From: Ophiura sarsii
Lineage: Eukaryota > Echinodermata > Ophiuroidea > Amphilepidida > Ophiuridae
DNA length: 64,000 nt
Assembly (NCBI GenBank): GCA_035610835.1
Contig: CM069442.1
Span: forward strand, 57,701,950 to 57,765,949
Reading direction: 5' to 3'
Within the stretch, counting starts at the first letter, position 1. The number at the start of each line of letters is the position of its first letter. Both the position numbers and the translations under genes were made by a program. The notes below the pieces were generated by a model that saw only the letters and a list, made by a program, of their open reading frames with translations, ran no database searches and was not told the origin of the DNA. This document shows, piece by piece, positions 11,576-23,700 of the stretch.

Positions 11576-14530
11576 TATATTAAAATTTAGTGTTCACCTG
11601 GCTCTTGACCAATATGCATCTATTATGTTGATGAAATTCAATCCGGTAGCCTTACACAGATTTTTTTTCTTCCCAAATTGAGTAATTGACCATGTTTTGT
11701 TGTTTTGTTCAAAATGGCCGACAAAAGGTAATTTTGTGTTTTATACCCCTGTTTTACTTTGTTAGTCCTATATAAAAAATGCCATAAAAAAATCCAATGC
11801 GACTTTTCTGAACACTTTTGCTAGCTCTTAATTTCATAGCAATGCCATGAATAAATAGTGAACATTCAAGGACAACTTTGAGTCTCCAAAAAGGTGAGTG
11901 GGACATAAAAACGGAGGATTTTCAGGTGACTAAAATTTCATCTAAAATGGTTCCCTTCAACATTATGCATTGAGGCGATACCCAAATCATAGATTTGGTA
12001 TCTATCGAGACTACTTGCGCAGATCAATCAAGGCAACCGCATATTGCGCCTACTGCGAATCAAGTGCGTAACGCTCAGCGTTGAGTGCGTGCAGAGAATG
12101 TTTTGCTTTTGAGAGCGTTAGAGTTAATGAAATATTGATTTTAATAATTGCTGTTACGGAATTACTTAATTTAAAATGGACATGATTTTTCTAGTCATTT
12201 ATTTAGACATTGATAAACCTTTGTGAAATTTAGAAAGTATCATGTTTGATCGACTTTTGGGTGATTCAATTCAATATTTATTTTCCATCATATCAACAAA
12301 GACAAAATACAATGACAGATTAACAAATAATATGATGGAGGAGGAACAACTAAAAGCAAAAGCCTGACGTTGTTGCACCACCTTAAACAAAGCTTACATT
12401 CTACAAATACAGAAAAATATACAAAATATACAATTACAGAAATTATAAGTTAACATAACAGAAAAGAAAGAAAAAAAATCAACAACAGCAGCAAAAAAAG
12501 ACAATGAAAAAATAAACAAGCAATGGATACATTATATCCCACGTGGAAGCAGCAACGTGATTGTTTTGTTGTTTGTTATTGATTTAAGATTTAAGTTACT
12601 TCACATAATATTGGTTTAGTTTGATAAAGTATGTGCTCTTGATTGTTTTTTTAAGTATAGCATTGACACAATGTTGTACACAAGTTCTCAAGATACCATT
12701 ATGTGATTCTGTATAGGCTACCTTGACCTATTTGACAACTTCCTGGTTAAAATTGGTTAAATATTTTTTTAAATATAAGGCCAAGTAACAAAAATAATGT
12801 GTTTCTCGTCCGGACTTTTCGAAATCGGTGAGGGGAGGCCCTTGTTTAAATTTGTTATTTTTGGATTTTTTGTTATATTTTTCAAGGAGGCCCTTGTTTA
12901 AATGTGTTATTTTTGGATTTTTTGTTATTTTTTTTCAAAATGGCCGCCATTTATAAAATGGCTATTGGCTGCTGAAGACGAAGCTTATTGATCAAATATT
13001 GTATCTATGTTATAATGTTAGGCTATATTAAAAAAATCAGTAGTCTCAAAGCTCCCGCGATAATGAATAAATAATAAATAATGAAAAAAAATATAAAAAA
13101 ATCTAATTTATACAAAAGTTCGCTTATTACAAGGATTTCAATATTGATCACCTGAATATTGCCCACTCTTAATCATGCTTTGCTTTCTGCTGCTCCTCAA
13201 GTCACCTGATTGTTTTATTCTGTGTAATTTTTTGATGTAGTTTTGATGTATTTTGTCTACCCTGCTTTGGCCCATGTTGATGGTCTCCATTGCCATGTTG
13301 GTCATGTCCTGGGTTTTATGTATGCTTTTTAACCATGTTTGTTAACACTTTCCACGCGGCAGGCGGCTGCAGACGACATTCCAAAATTTCACAAAATGTT
13401 TGAAAAATGTCAAAATTATTTAATTTCATTACCATATTTAGAATCACCATGAGAAATGCATTGACATAAGTACAAACATGCCTAGTATTGAGTCAGTAAT
13501 CCTTGAGATAGACTTTGAAAATTGGGAAAGGTTTCTGAAAAATCTCTTTTGTATATGGTAAAATTAATAGCCGCGTGGAAAGTGTTAATAAAGTAAATGA
13601 ATAAAATTTTATATTTATAAAATAAAAAAACCTTTTTAACAAAAATCTCATTCCGCGTGATCATTTTGTTGTGTGCTTGTTAATTATCAATCAAACTTTA
13701 ATCTCATCTCTTACTATTTACTTCATCATGGTTTATAGATGATATTGAGTGAAACCCTTGTTTCACTTTCACACTAAAACCATAGATCCTTGAGACCAGG
13801 ATCTATGCTTAAACTTAGGTCATATTCTCAAAATCTCAATTATCATTACTTTTATAGTCAGGGAAAAATGTGGATATTTAAGGAGTTATGAGCATTTAAA
13901 CATCAAGACTGACATTCTTCTTATTAGAATAGCAACAACTAATGTAGAATCACATTGTAGTTATGTTTTTTATGTGCGTGATGTGAACAATAAAATACAA
14001 GCTAATCATACTGTAATCATAATTTATCAATGTGGTGTGTGTAGTTTTTCAATGTGATAAACTTAAAAATTTGTACTCATTTTGATCATTAGAATGCTTT
14101 TTACATGTGCCTCTTGAATACCTCTTTGTCTTGACTTTTCCCATTCAAATTGCGATATGGGGCATGTAATAAATAAAATGTCAGAACTTGAAGAATATAG
14201 GAATTCCCAAATAGTTGTTAAGTTAATGACAACGCCATCCATAGTCAAAACTGTCTTGCCTTAATCACTCACCTACATGTAGTTATTTAGTGCAGATCAA
14301 ACTCCTACTGAGCTTGTGCAAATGTTATTGTGAAAGGGTTTATGAATCATCATATTACACGTTATTCAAAAATAGTATGACACTTCAAGTCCTAAAAGCG
14401 GCTGACTCGGCAGGCCATTTAATTGCTAGTTTTTAAAAGGAAACCTAACACTATTTAGTTCCCTGCATTTTAAGAAAAAAGAAGTTCTTTGAATTTAAAA
14501 CTCAGCTTTTCATTTTATATGCATCCACAG
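11576..14530. other. Intergenic/upstream region of FGFR1OP2
   Basis: Holds a 52-bp tandem duplication (12834-12938), a truncated copy of the 29606 MITE (13018-13060) and a stretch at about 12260-12480 that looks like a LINE 3' untranslated end (weak). No coding evidence. Confidence 0.45.
12834..12938. repeat. Two-copy tandem repeat, 52-bp period
   Basis: 'ggaggcccttgtttaaat' begins at 12834 and 12886, each followed by 'ttatttttggattttttgtta'. Confidence 0.8.
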
Positions 14531-14588
14531 ATCACAGCACATATCTTGACAGTTTGGAGGAGCCATCACAACATTTCAGGAGGCCATC

Positions 14589-14723
14589 ATGAGCCTCTCC
14601 ATTGAGCAGGTTTTAGCAGATGCAAAGAAGCTTGTAGAAAGGTTAAGGGATCATGATAATGCAGCAGAAGGTCTCATTGGTCAGACGTCCACACTCAACA
14701 AAAAGGTTGAAGCTATGAAGCAG
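14589..14723 (+). CDS. FGFR1OP2: FGFR1OP2 coding exon 1
   Basis: The ATG at 14589 starts MSLSIEQVLADAKK, aligning with the known family N-terminus, and sits about 58 bases after a plausible acceptor (ccacag, ending 14530). That implies at least one untranslated exon upstream. The exon ends CAG followed by GCAAGT, a strong non-canonical GC donor. The first GT (14728-14729) lies four bases inside the intron and would break the frame. Confidence 0.92.
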
Positions 14724-17700
14724 GCAAGTCAGAGCTATTCGTTAGGTTTCACTTCACAGGATTTGGGTGAAGACCCAAGGTCTATGAATTTCCTGTAGAC
14801 CAAACACAATTCTCGCATTCAAAATAACAGGTGGAACCATTCAAAGTTATAAAATTGACTGTAATTGGATTAATTATTGAACAAACATGTTTTCCGTAGC
14901 GTATGCAGATTCAAGATACGTGATTAATGTAGGACCAGTGCTAGTGCTAGCGGAGGTACTTGTTTGTATTTTCAAGCTCAAGTACTTTGATGCAGCATAT
15001 GTAAGCTTCGGGATTTCCCGTGATTTTTTAAGGTGAAAACCGTGGGCAGTTTTTGTGAAAAGCGTGATTTACCGTGATTAATGAGATTCCAAGTAAAAAC
15101 CGCGAAAAATCGCGAAATTCGCGCGAAATTCCGTGATTTACGAAGCGGTCGAATTTTTAGGCATTTAATAAGCTTAATAAAATATAAAAAGGCAACTAGA
15201 AAAAAGCGATAAAATACAACTTTCGTGAAGTTCGAAAAAGCCACTGTAACCACTGACCAATTCCCTAGCTTTCCTTTCTTGCCTTGGTTGGTGGCCCGTC
15301 TGTCAAGCTTCCAAAATAATCGATCGCTTCGCTTGAATATTTTATTATCGTCGCCTTTGTTTACATTAGATCGTTACATTTGTTTTCTTTGAAAGGCCCC
15401 GATTTTCAATGGGATTTTCCAAACGCACGTGGCCAGGAGAGTAATTGTTAACATACGCATGCGCACCATATTATAATCAAATAAACAATGAATATTCATA
15501 AACAATTACGTATTTCATAATCAATAAATATACTGATGATGATGACATTTATAATAAAAGAATTAAAATTGGAATACAATAAAATAATATTAAAACACTT
15601 TTAAATAATAAAAAATAAATATTTAAAAAAACACCTTAGTTTGTATAAATACTAAGAGTGTAAATAAACTTCCGTTTTGCGCAACCTTTTGTACAAATAT
15701 AGCCCAAAAATACAAATTTAAATATTTTTCATTTTACGTTTTTTAAGTAAAATCATTTATACATGCGGCGTGGTTTGATTTTTTTAAACGTTGAGTTGAT
15801 GCGCAGTTTCGTTACAAAACAAACCGTGAAAGTATTAATATTTAACTTAATTTTCATGCTAAATGCGTCATAAATTGTTTTACACAGTGTTTAAACTAGT
15901 ATCAATGCTGTTGTTGTTCAACATTTTGGAAAACATATTCAACAAAACAAGATTTTATTATTTTCTCACACTACCTTGTCCTTGTTTAGATTTTCCCAAC
16001 GCACGTGGAAAGGATTGTAATTTTTAACATACGCACGCGCATCCCCTGATGTCATCAGTAATTATAACATTTTTATTATTAATTTCTGGTCATTTTTTAC
16101 AGTCATTATTGTTTTCATATATTGATAACTTTCTATATAATTATTATCTCCGTCCAAGTTTATTGCTTGCTGTGTAACTGTTTGATTTCCCCCATTTTTA
16201 ATACAACAGTATCCGTTTTAACAAACAAACAAACAATACCATCTCGTGAATATTAAACCCTGATAATTAGGTTAATCTGGTGACGTAATGTTTTTTCCTG
16301 ACATCGTGAAATTAAACACGCCTTCGAGTCATGTACATGTACATGCCCATTAACAATGTATACGAAGGCGCATTCGTACATGTACTTCATGAATAATGCA
16401 TGAGGTGCTAATGCTGATGAATATTCAGCGCACGTGGGGAAAAGTCGAATTGACAACAACACGCAGAGCGCAAGCCATTGAAAGCTATTGTATTCAATCT
16501 CTTGTAATACAATGCAATGCAATGAATGATGACGATATGATGTTGTTTGATGTTGTTTGATGACAAAACGAAACGAGTGAGTCATGCTCTTCATTTTCTG
16601 TGTATTTAGAAAAGGGTCTTGAATCAATAATCACCCATTGAACGCGCTGGATTAACTTTTTTATCAACTAGCAACCTTTCTGAAGGGGGTGGCGTTTGTA
16701 AACAATCTCTTCGTTCTTTTGAATTTGGTTTGAACAAGTCCATGGTTTGAAGTAGGCCTACCTATATTTCTTTAGAAGAAGAAGACGGTCTTTTGTTTAT
16801 CTCATTCAAATAAATTCGATATTATACAATTGAACTTCAATCAGTCGTGTCAAGTAGGCCTAGAGTTGAATGCACTGTACTGTACATTGTGCGTCGATAT
16901 CGTCTTGAAAGGAAATATTTCAATAGGAATTCGGAAAATTGATTTTTGCTATTAAATAAAACTGTAAAAATCGGCTTGTCGGACAATTATCTCGGCTGAA
17001 ATAACAATTCCGCGATTTTACGGTACTGTTTACAAAATCCGCGATTTTGATGATTTTAGCATGAATACCGTGAATTGCGGCAGGAATACCGTGAACACGG
17101 GAAACCCCTAAGCTTAAGCATATGCAGTGTAAGATAACACTAGTGCTACATGTAGCACCAGTGCTAGCACCGGTACTTGTGCATATTTTCGAGCTGAAGC
17201 GCTTTAACGCAGCATATGCAGCGAGTGATAACGCATTTATGCAGCATATACCGCACAATACTTAGTCAAGGAAGATTTAGTTTAATAATTTGATTTCCAT
17301 CTAATTTCTTTTTGCAGTATCAAGAAGAAATAGAAGACATGAACAATGTTGCTCGTCACCGTCCACGCTCAGCATTGATTCTTGGTATACAGCAAGAGAA
17401 TCGACAGATACGAGATTTACAGCGAGAGAATCGTGAGCTACGTGTGGCTCTTGAGGAACACCAGTCAGCGCTAGATCTAATCATGAGCAGTTATAGAGAA
17501 CAGGTAATGATTGGATCTCCAGCACTATTATTCGCAGCTAATTTGCTACCTTAGCACCAAGTATTTTTAGATGGTATGGTTTTCAAACGTGCCAATATCC
17601 ATACACACCAATGTGAGTGTATTATACAAGGTATCCCGGAATGATTTATACCTTGTTTCAAAAATATATTAAAAATATAGAAAATATAGAAATGTTTCCT

Positions 17701-20700
17701 ACTTATTCTGTTAATTTCATCAAGATATATATTTTCTTCGTGAGTGACAACATTTTATAAAGGAAATTCAATTAAAAAATGTGTTTTCATGACTCAAGAA
17801 TTCACAGACTGTGAAAAACCAACAGCACATATATAAGTGATGCATGGTTTCTTCTTAGGCGTATTTAATGTCAACTATTTGACATTATTCAACTTGTCCC
17901 ATCTTGTATCTTGTCATTTTCTGTGTCGGCTTTTGTTTAAATTGTTGTCGTACATTGTTTTCGAGAAAAACAACAGAACAAACATAAAGGGGGAAATAAA
18001 AGTGGTAAAAACTGTAAAATGAAAGACAAAGGTGAACATAATTATTTGGTTCTATGTTGTATACATTAAAATATTACTAAGGAAATCCAAATAAAATATC
18101 AACATCAGTAATGCAACATCAGTAACGTTCTTTGTATGTTTGTCATCACACACACTTTTGAAATTGCACTTTGGTGCAAATTAATTATGACGACACTTGG
18201 ATAGTCTTTCAATTTTGTTGTTATTAGTATTGTATCTTTTCCATAATTGTTACTGTCTAGCACGCCCCTCAACAAGTCTACCATGCATACTGCCCTTTCC
18301 ATCATACTGTTCACAGGTCTTCAAGTAAAGCAGGTTTGCATTACTGTTTTGAATGATCAGGTTTATACTTTACACACACAGTTGTGGACAATGATAGTGG
18401 ACACACAAAGTACTGAAGATAAAGATAAAGTCATGGAAAAGTTGAAGTTGAATGAAAACAATAAATCTGTGTTGTAAAAGGAACACATTTTCTGAGTGTA
18501 TGTTGCATTTTTGTACACGTGTGTAAAGCACAGGCCTACATCTGATTATTCAAAACAATAAATGCAACCTGCATCAATTGTCTATAGGGATGATTGACAC
18601 TTTTGAAACTGGACCTACGACCATTGAAATGACAATAACTCCACTCCGCAACATCGTATCTCAACAATCGAGGTGTCAAAATATGCAGTACAAAATTATG
18701 CACTGGGTTAGTTATTTGCTTCGATTAATCTATACCCTTTCGGGCCGTTAATTATTGGATCATTTTTAAGTGTCTCGATACTTTTTGGGAGGAGTTTATG
18801 TTTAAATGGTCTCTGTGGTTAATTAGTAACTCTCAACCAAACCAAGGCCACATGTTGAATACAATTCGTCGCTGTTCTGACATACCGGCACATCACAACA
18901 GAAATAAGTAAAAAGATGTGCCGGTATGTCAGAACAGCGACGAATTTGTCATAATCACCAAGTGTGCATCAAGAAGCCAAAAAACTGCTCATTACAATGT
19001 AAATTTTATTATAATTTGTAAATCATGGTGAAAATAGGTATGCCATTTGTATGTTACAGTACATATATGCTAATTTTGCTTTATAGGCAATGCATATCTA
19101 TAATAATAATAATAATACATGGGACTTATAAAGTGCCTTACGATGTAAACACCCTCAATGCGCTGCACAGAACGATCTTAAAAACTACAGAAAATCTTTA
19201 CCATTCATTCCAAACACTACTCTAGGACACATAATTAATGTTCACTTTTAGGACCATGACCATTCATTATCTTGTTATCCTGAATGATTTTAACATTGTA
19301 TTTATGGCATAGAAAAAACATTTGTGCAGCACAATTATGATCTGCTTATTATTTTGTTTGTGGAGATACTAAAGTCAAGGATTTGACAGTTTTCGTCCAT
19401 GGTGCCTTTGGTCAAATTCCTTGAATTATCTATTGCGCTCCCTCTTGCAATATAAACATAACTACAACTGCAACATAAATTGTCTTTGTTTTTGGTTTCT
19501 TCGAATTTAACCAATGTAAACTATATGTATATAAACTATATTAAAGGATTTATTCTTTAATTTGTGTTGTATTTTGTGTTGACTATTGCATTAGGTTTGC
19601 AAGCTTGTGATGGCCAACAACATGGACAAAGAATGCCAGAGTGTTGGTGCAAACCAAAAGGTATGTATGGTTGCCATTTTATTTACATTTTCAGCTTCAG
19701 CCCCTGATTTAACACAAGTATGGATTTATATTTATCCCATTAGAGAGTCATTATTTTCTCTGCAAATGCTGATGGACCCTGCAATAGGCATAGCTAATGC
19801 ATTTTCTTTTAGTTCATATCTGATGGAACATGAACATAGAAGGAATGATCTATAGTGTAGCAATAGGCAGATTATATCAAAAAATCAATGATAAATGAAT
19901 TCATGTATTGTCAACAAAATTGGCAACATCTCTGGCTATTTGAAAACAGGATTTTTTCATAACCATGACTGGTCAATAGGCCACAATATTTTAGATTTGG
20001 TGGTGCCATCAAATGATGATGATGATTGTATTATTCAAACAGATGAATGATCATGCTGCAAGGTGAATCTTGACTGAAAACCTTTGGTATTGGAAACATT
20101 CATGAAAATCAAGGGTTGAACTCTGTCAGAAATGAGTGCAGTTTATAATTGGAACCCCAAATTTCACTTTATAACTTTTGTTAACACTGATGTAAGGATG
20201 TGATTTATACACGGATAACCGTTCACACGACCGCAAGTGGCATATCCGTGTAATAAAACCACTTGACGATTACACGCACATGGTATTTTAAATTAATTTC
20301 CAGGAAATAACTGACAGACAAAAGTTCGAAAAACACTTAATTGATGATGATTTAATGGATTTATACCATGTTTAGTAGTTACTCACTTGAAATTCTTCCC
20401 AAATATCGACCATAATTAGTCTGGGAAAATCTTGAAATGTTAAGTTAATCTTTTGAACGATCGATCGTAGTTGAAGTCTTGAAGATGTTAAAAATAGTAT
20501 AAACATAATATATTCGTAGTTACCTTGCAAGGTTGTTTACATCTATCAAAAGTTACAAAAGGTAATCTCGCTACCTGTCCTGTCTACCCATACAACTTCC
20601 CTAGCACATGTACAGTACACAGCGGCCCGGCCCGCCCGTACTGTGAATGTACATGCACTACAGCTATAGGAACATGTACAGGGAGTCAAGCTCACCTACG

Positions 20701-23700
20701 CACGTGGTTGGTTGTGGTTGATGCGTGTCAATACAAGTTTAAGGAATTTAGGCCAAATGAAAATAATAGTTTGTTTCCGAGTTCTTTATTTTATTTATTT
20801 CAATATCGTTTTGTATCTGTTATTATTGTGGAGGAAAACAAATTATTATCAGCCTACTTGGGGTGTAGTCCAAGGGATAATTATGTAATCGTTTTTGGAA
20901 GTTGGATTATCAAAGGTGGGGGTCATGTGTGTATTTAAAAAAGCAAATTTTAGATTTCCCATATGTCCAGCAATATTGTTTAAGAAGAAGTGTCAATTTA
21001 ATTTTTAAAAAATACAACCCCTTCACTTTTCGAAGGCCAGTGCTACGAAAACTATAACACACATAGGCCTAGTTTATTTTGAAGTGGTGTAAATATTGAG
21101 ATTTTAAAATAAATATAAACCATAGACCTGCAATATTTCATGAATTATGGAAAATGATAGGCCTACATAAGCCCTACAATATTATTTTTCCTTAATATTA
21201 TTTTTATCTATCCATCTCATATGTTATTCCCACGGTCTTGATAATATCTGCAGTTAATTTATACAATGCTTGCTATGGGGAAACCTCCATAGAAATTCCA
21301 AAGTATATAGCTTAGCTATGCTAACTCCGCCCATCACCTACATCTCACTATGCCAGGCATAAATAAGTGACTGTGCTAAACCCCGCCCATAACATACCAC
21401 TTGTACCCAATCATGTACCAGGCTGTACCAGGTCCCAAACCAAAATGGATTAGTCCAGTCCTGTCCTGTGTATTTGATATCACTAATCATTGGACTCCTC
21501 CATTATTTACTTTAGGGGAGTGGTGTGCCATTGAATGATTTACTAAGTAAATCATTCACTATATCTTGACTAGCCAAACAGGGGCAGTGGCGGTGACTCA
21601 AAGCACTATGTACATGTTATTGTTACGTGACTTTTATTATTAGTGACTGGTGAGTGACCCATGTGGTAATTATGAGCCTTCTGTATTTTATATACTAGGA
21701 CACCGAGGGAGGTACTTCTGTCTGTTGTCTGTTCTTTGTTGGTAAAGTTATAACAAGGGCTTGTTTTGTATCCCATGCGTTATCCTATTGACCTTTACTA
21801 ATGACCACAACTTTAAGTAAACATGACGGTCGTTTACACGGTTGCCCGACCGCAAATTTGGACGGGTAAACGTTCACAAAAGTAATCGTACCTTCACATC
21901 CTTACACTGATGTAAAAGCGGTTGTTTTAAAAGCTTTGAAAATAACAACTTGTCAAAATTGATTGGTAAATAACATGTTTTGCTCGGAAAACCCCAATTT
22001 GCAGAACCAAAACCATGTGTAAAATCACTTCAATTTACAAAGCTAAAATTTTATTTTGGTCAAGATTCTGCTTCTTGCACGTGGTCATTGTCATTTAGTA
22101 AAGTGTTATCAATTTAAAACATTTCAGTTCTTGTTATTTAATTTTATTTGTCCAATGATTTTATGACCCAGTGCTCATTCTAGCTGTAGGATATTGTTTT
22201 TTGCACAGACGGAGCACTATCAGACTTTGGCCGTGGTCACTGTGAGATATGTACTCATAACTAATCTAGGTTTACTTCTGATTAATAAGAAGGACACATT
22301 ACGAAGGTAACCATTTCTAATAAGTGTATTGATTGATTAATAACTATCGATCATATGATGTTCGTGCAGATACGTAGTCTGGTTAACTACTCCAGTAAGT
22401 AATCATACATCACATTTCCTCCTCACTTAATTGAGAGTACTACTTGTACATACTGATGAGTATAACGATCAATAAACATGAATATTAATAAACAGAGAAT
22501 GACCTTTGACTTTACATTCAAATGATGTGTGAGGTTTTTCATAATCACAAAATTTGGAGATGCATGAGACTTATCATGCTGAATACAAAAACATGATTTA
22601 TAATAAGTAATCTACTGTTGACTGTGATTTAACATCAATGGCTTTATGATATATCAATAACAAAACAATGAACAATAAGAGTCTTTATCTCCAACATAGT
22701 GTTAGGTTAACATTGACCCAATGTAAACATTCAAACACTGCAGTCATAATCCTGGTACTTAGGATTTGGTTTAATGTTACGACCACTCCTGGTGGTTCTT
22801 GGAGGTTCATGTTCAGCAACTGCTGGAGGATGCAGAGCTGGTGGATTGTTAATGACTGGTGCGTCATTGTGCGGTCGTGTTGGAAACCAATCACCGGGAG
22901 GTTTACATGGCTGTTCAAACTGAATATCCTGACCTGTGTCAGCGTCCAGCAGCTGGTCAATATGGCGACGCCAAATCATTTGTGGACCAACTTTGACCTG
23001 ATATGACACTGGTCCTGTCTGTTTATGTATCACCCCCTTGACCCATTTCTGTTTGCCACGATAGTCCCTTGCAGATACTGTTTGACCAATCGCGAATTGA
23101 CGAGTTTTGCGTGTTTTGCGTGTTGCTGCTTGGTCAGCCTGCTTGTTGTTGACAGTCGCCTCAATTTTTGGTTTCAGAAGATCTAATCGAGAGCGTAGAC
23201 TGTGACCGCGAAATAGCATTGCTGGCGAGACTCCTGTAGTAGCGTGAGGTGCATTTCTGTATGCGAGTAAGAAGTTCGCGAGTTTATAATCTGCGCTTCC
23301 CTTCTTTGCTGCTTTAAAGCCTTGCTTGAATGTCTGAACGAAGCGCTCTGCTAAACCGTTGGTTGAGGGATGATATGGTGCTGATCTGATGTGTTTCACC
23401 CCATTGCGTTTGAGAAATAGTGCAAATTCCTCAGAGGTAAATTGAGGTCCGTTATCGCTAACGAGCTGAAGTGGAATCCCTTCACTTGCGAAGATTGACC
23501 GTAGAATGTTGATTGTTTGTTCAGAAGTGGTAGACTTGGTGGGAATAACAAATGGCCATTTAGAGTATGCATCAACAATGATGAGATACATAACTCCATC
23601 AACTGGGCCTGCATAGTCCACATGTATTCTCTCCCACGCAGAAGCTGGCCACTCCCACACGTGTAGTGGTGCTGCGGGTGGATTATGTTGCACCTTCTGG

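Larger units (their letters stand above)
17504..19594. other. FGFR1OP2: FGFR1OP2 intron 2
   Basis: Contains the perfect hairpin at 18863-18946 and a minus-strand CR1/SINE-like tail at 19098-19170. Otherwise featureless AT-rich DNA. Confidence 0.7.

Noticed and set aside
16253..16627. 124-codon minus-strand ORF
   Set aside because: No recognisable domain, His/Cys-scattered composition, and it lies inside a non-autonomous TIR element. Probably chance.
18247..18477. Possible extra FGFR1OP2 exon in intron 2
   Set aside because: No match to the family. Exon 2 to exon 3 joins in frame with matching residues without it.
20525..20938. 137-codon plus-strand ORF
   Set aside because: It lies in an intron inside a hAT-like element. 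Composition is unremarkable and I recognise no homology or splice-consistent context.
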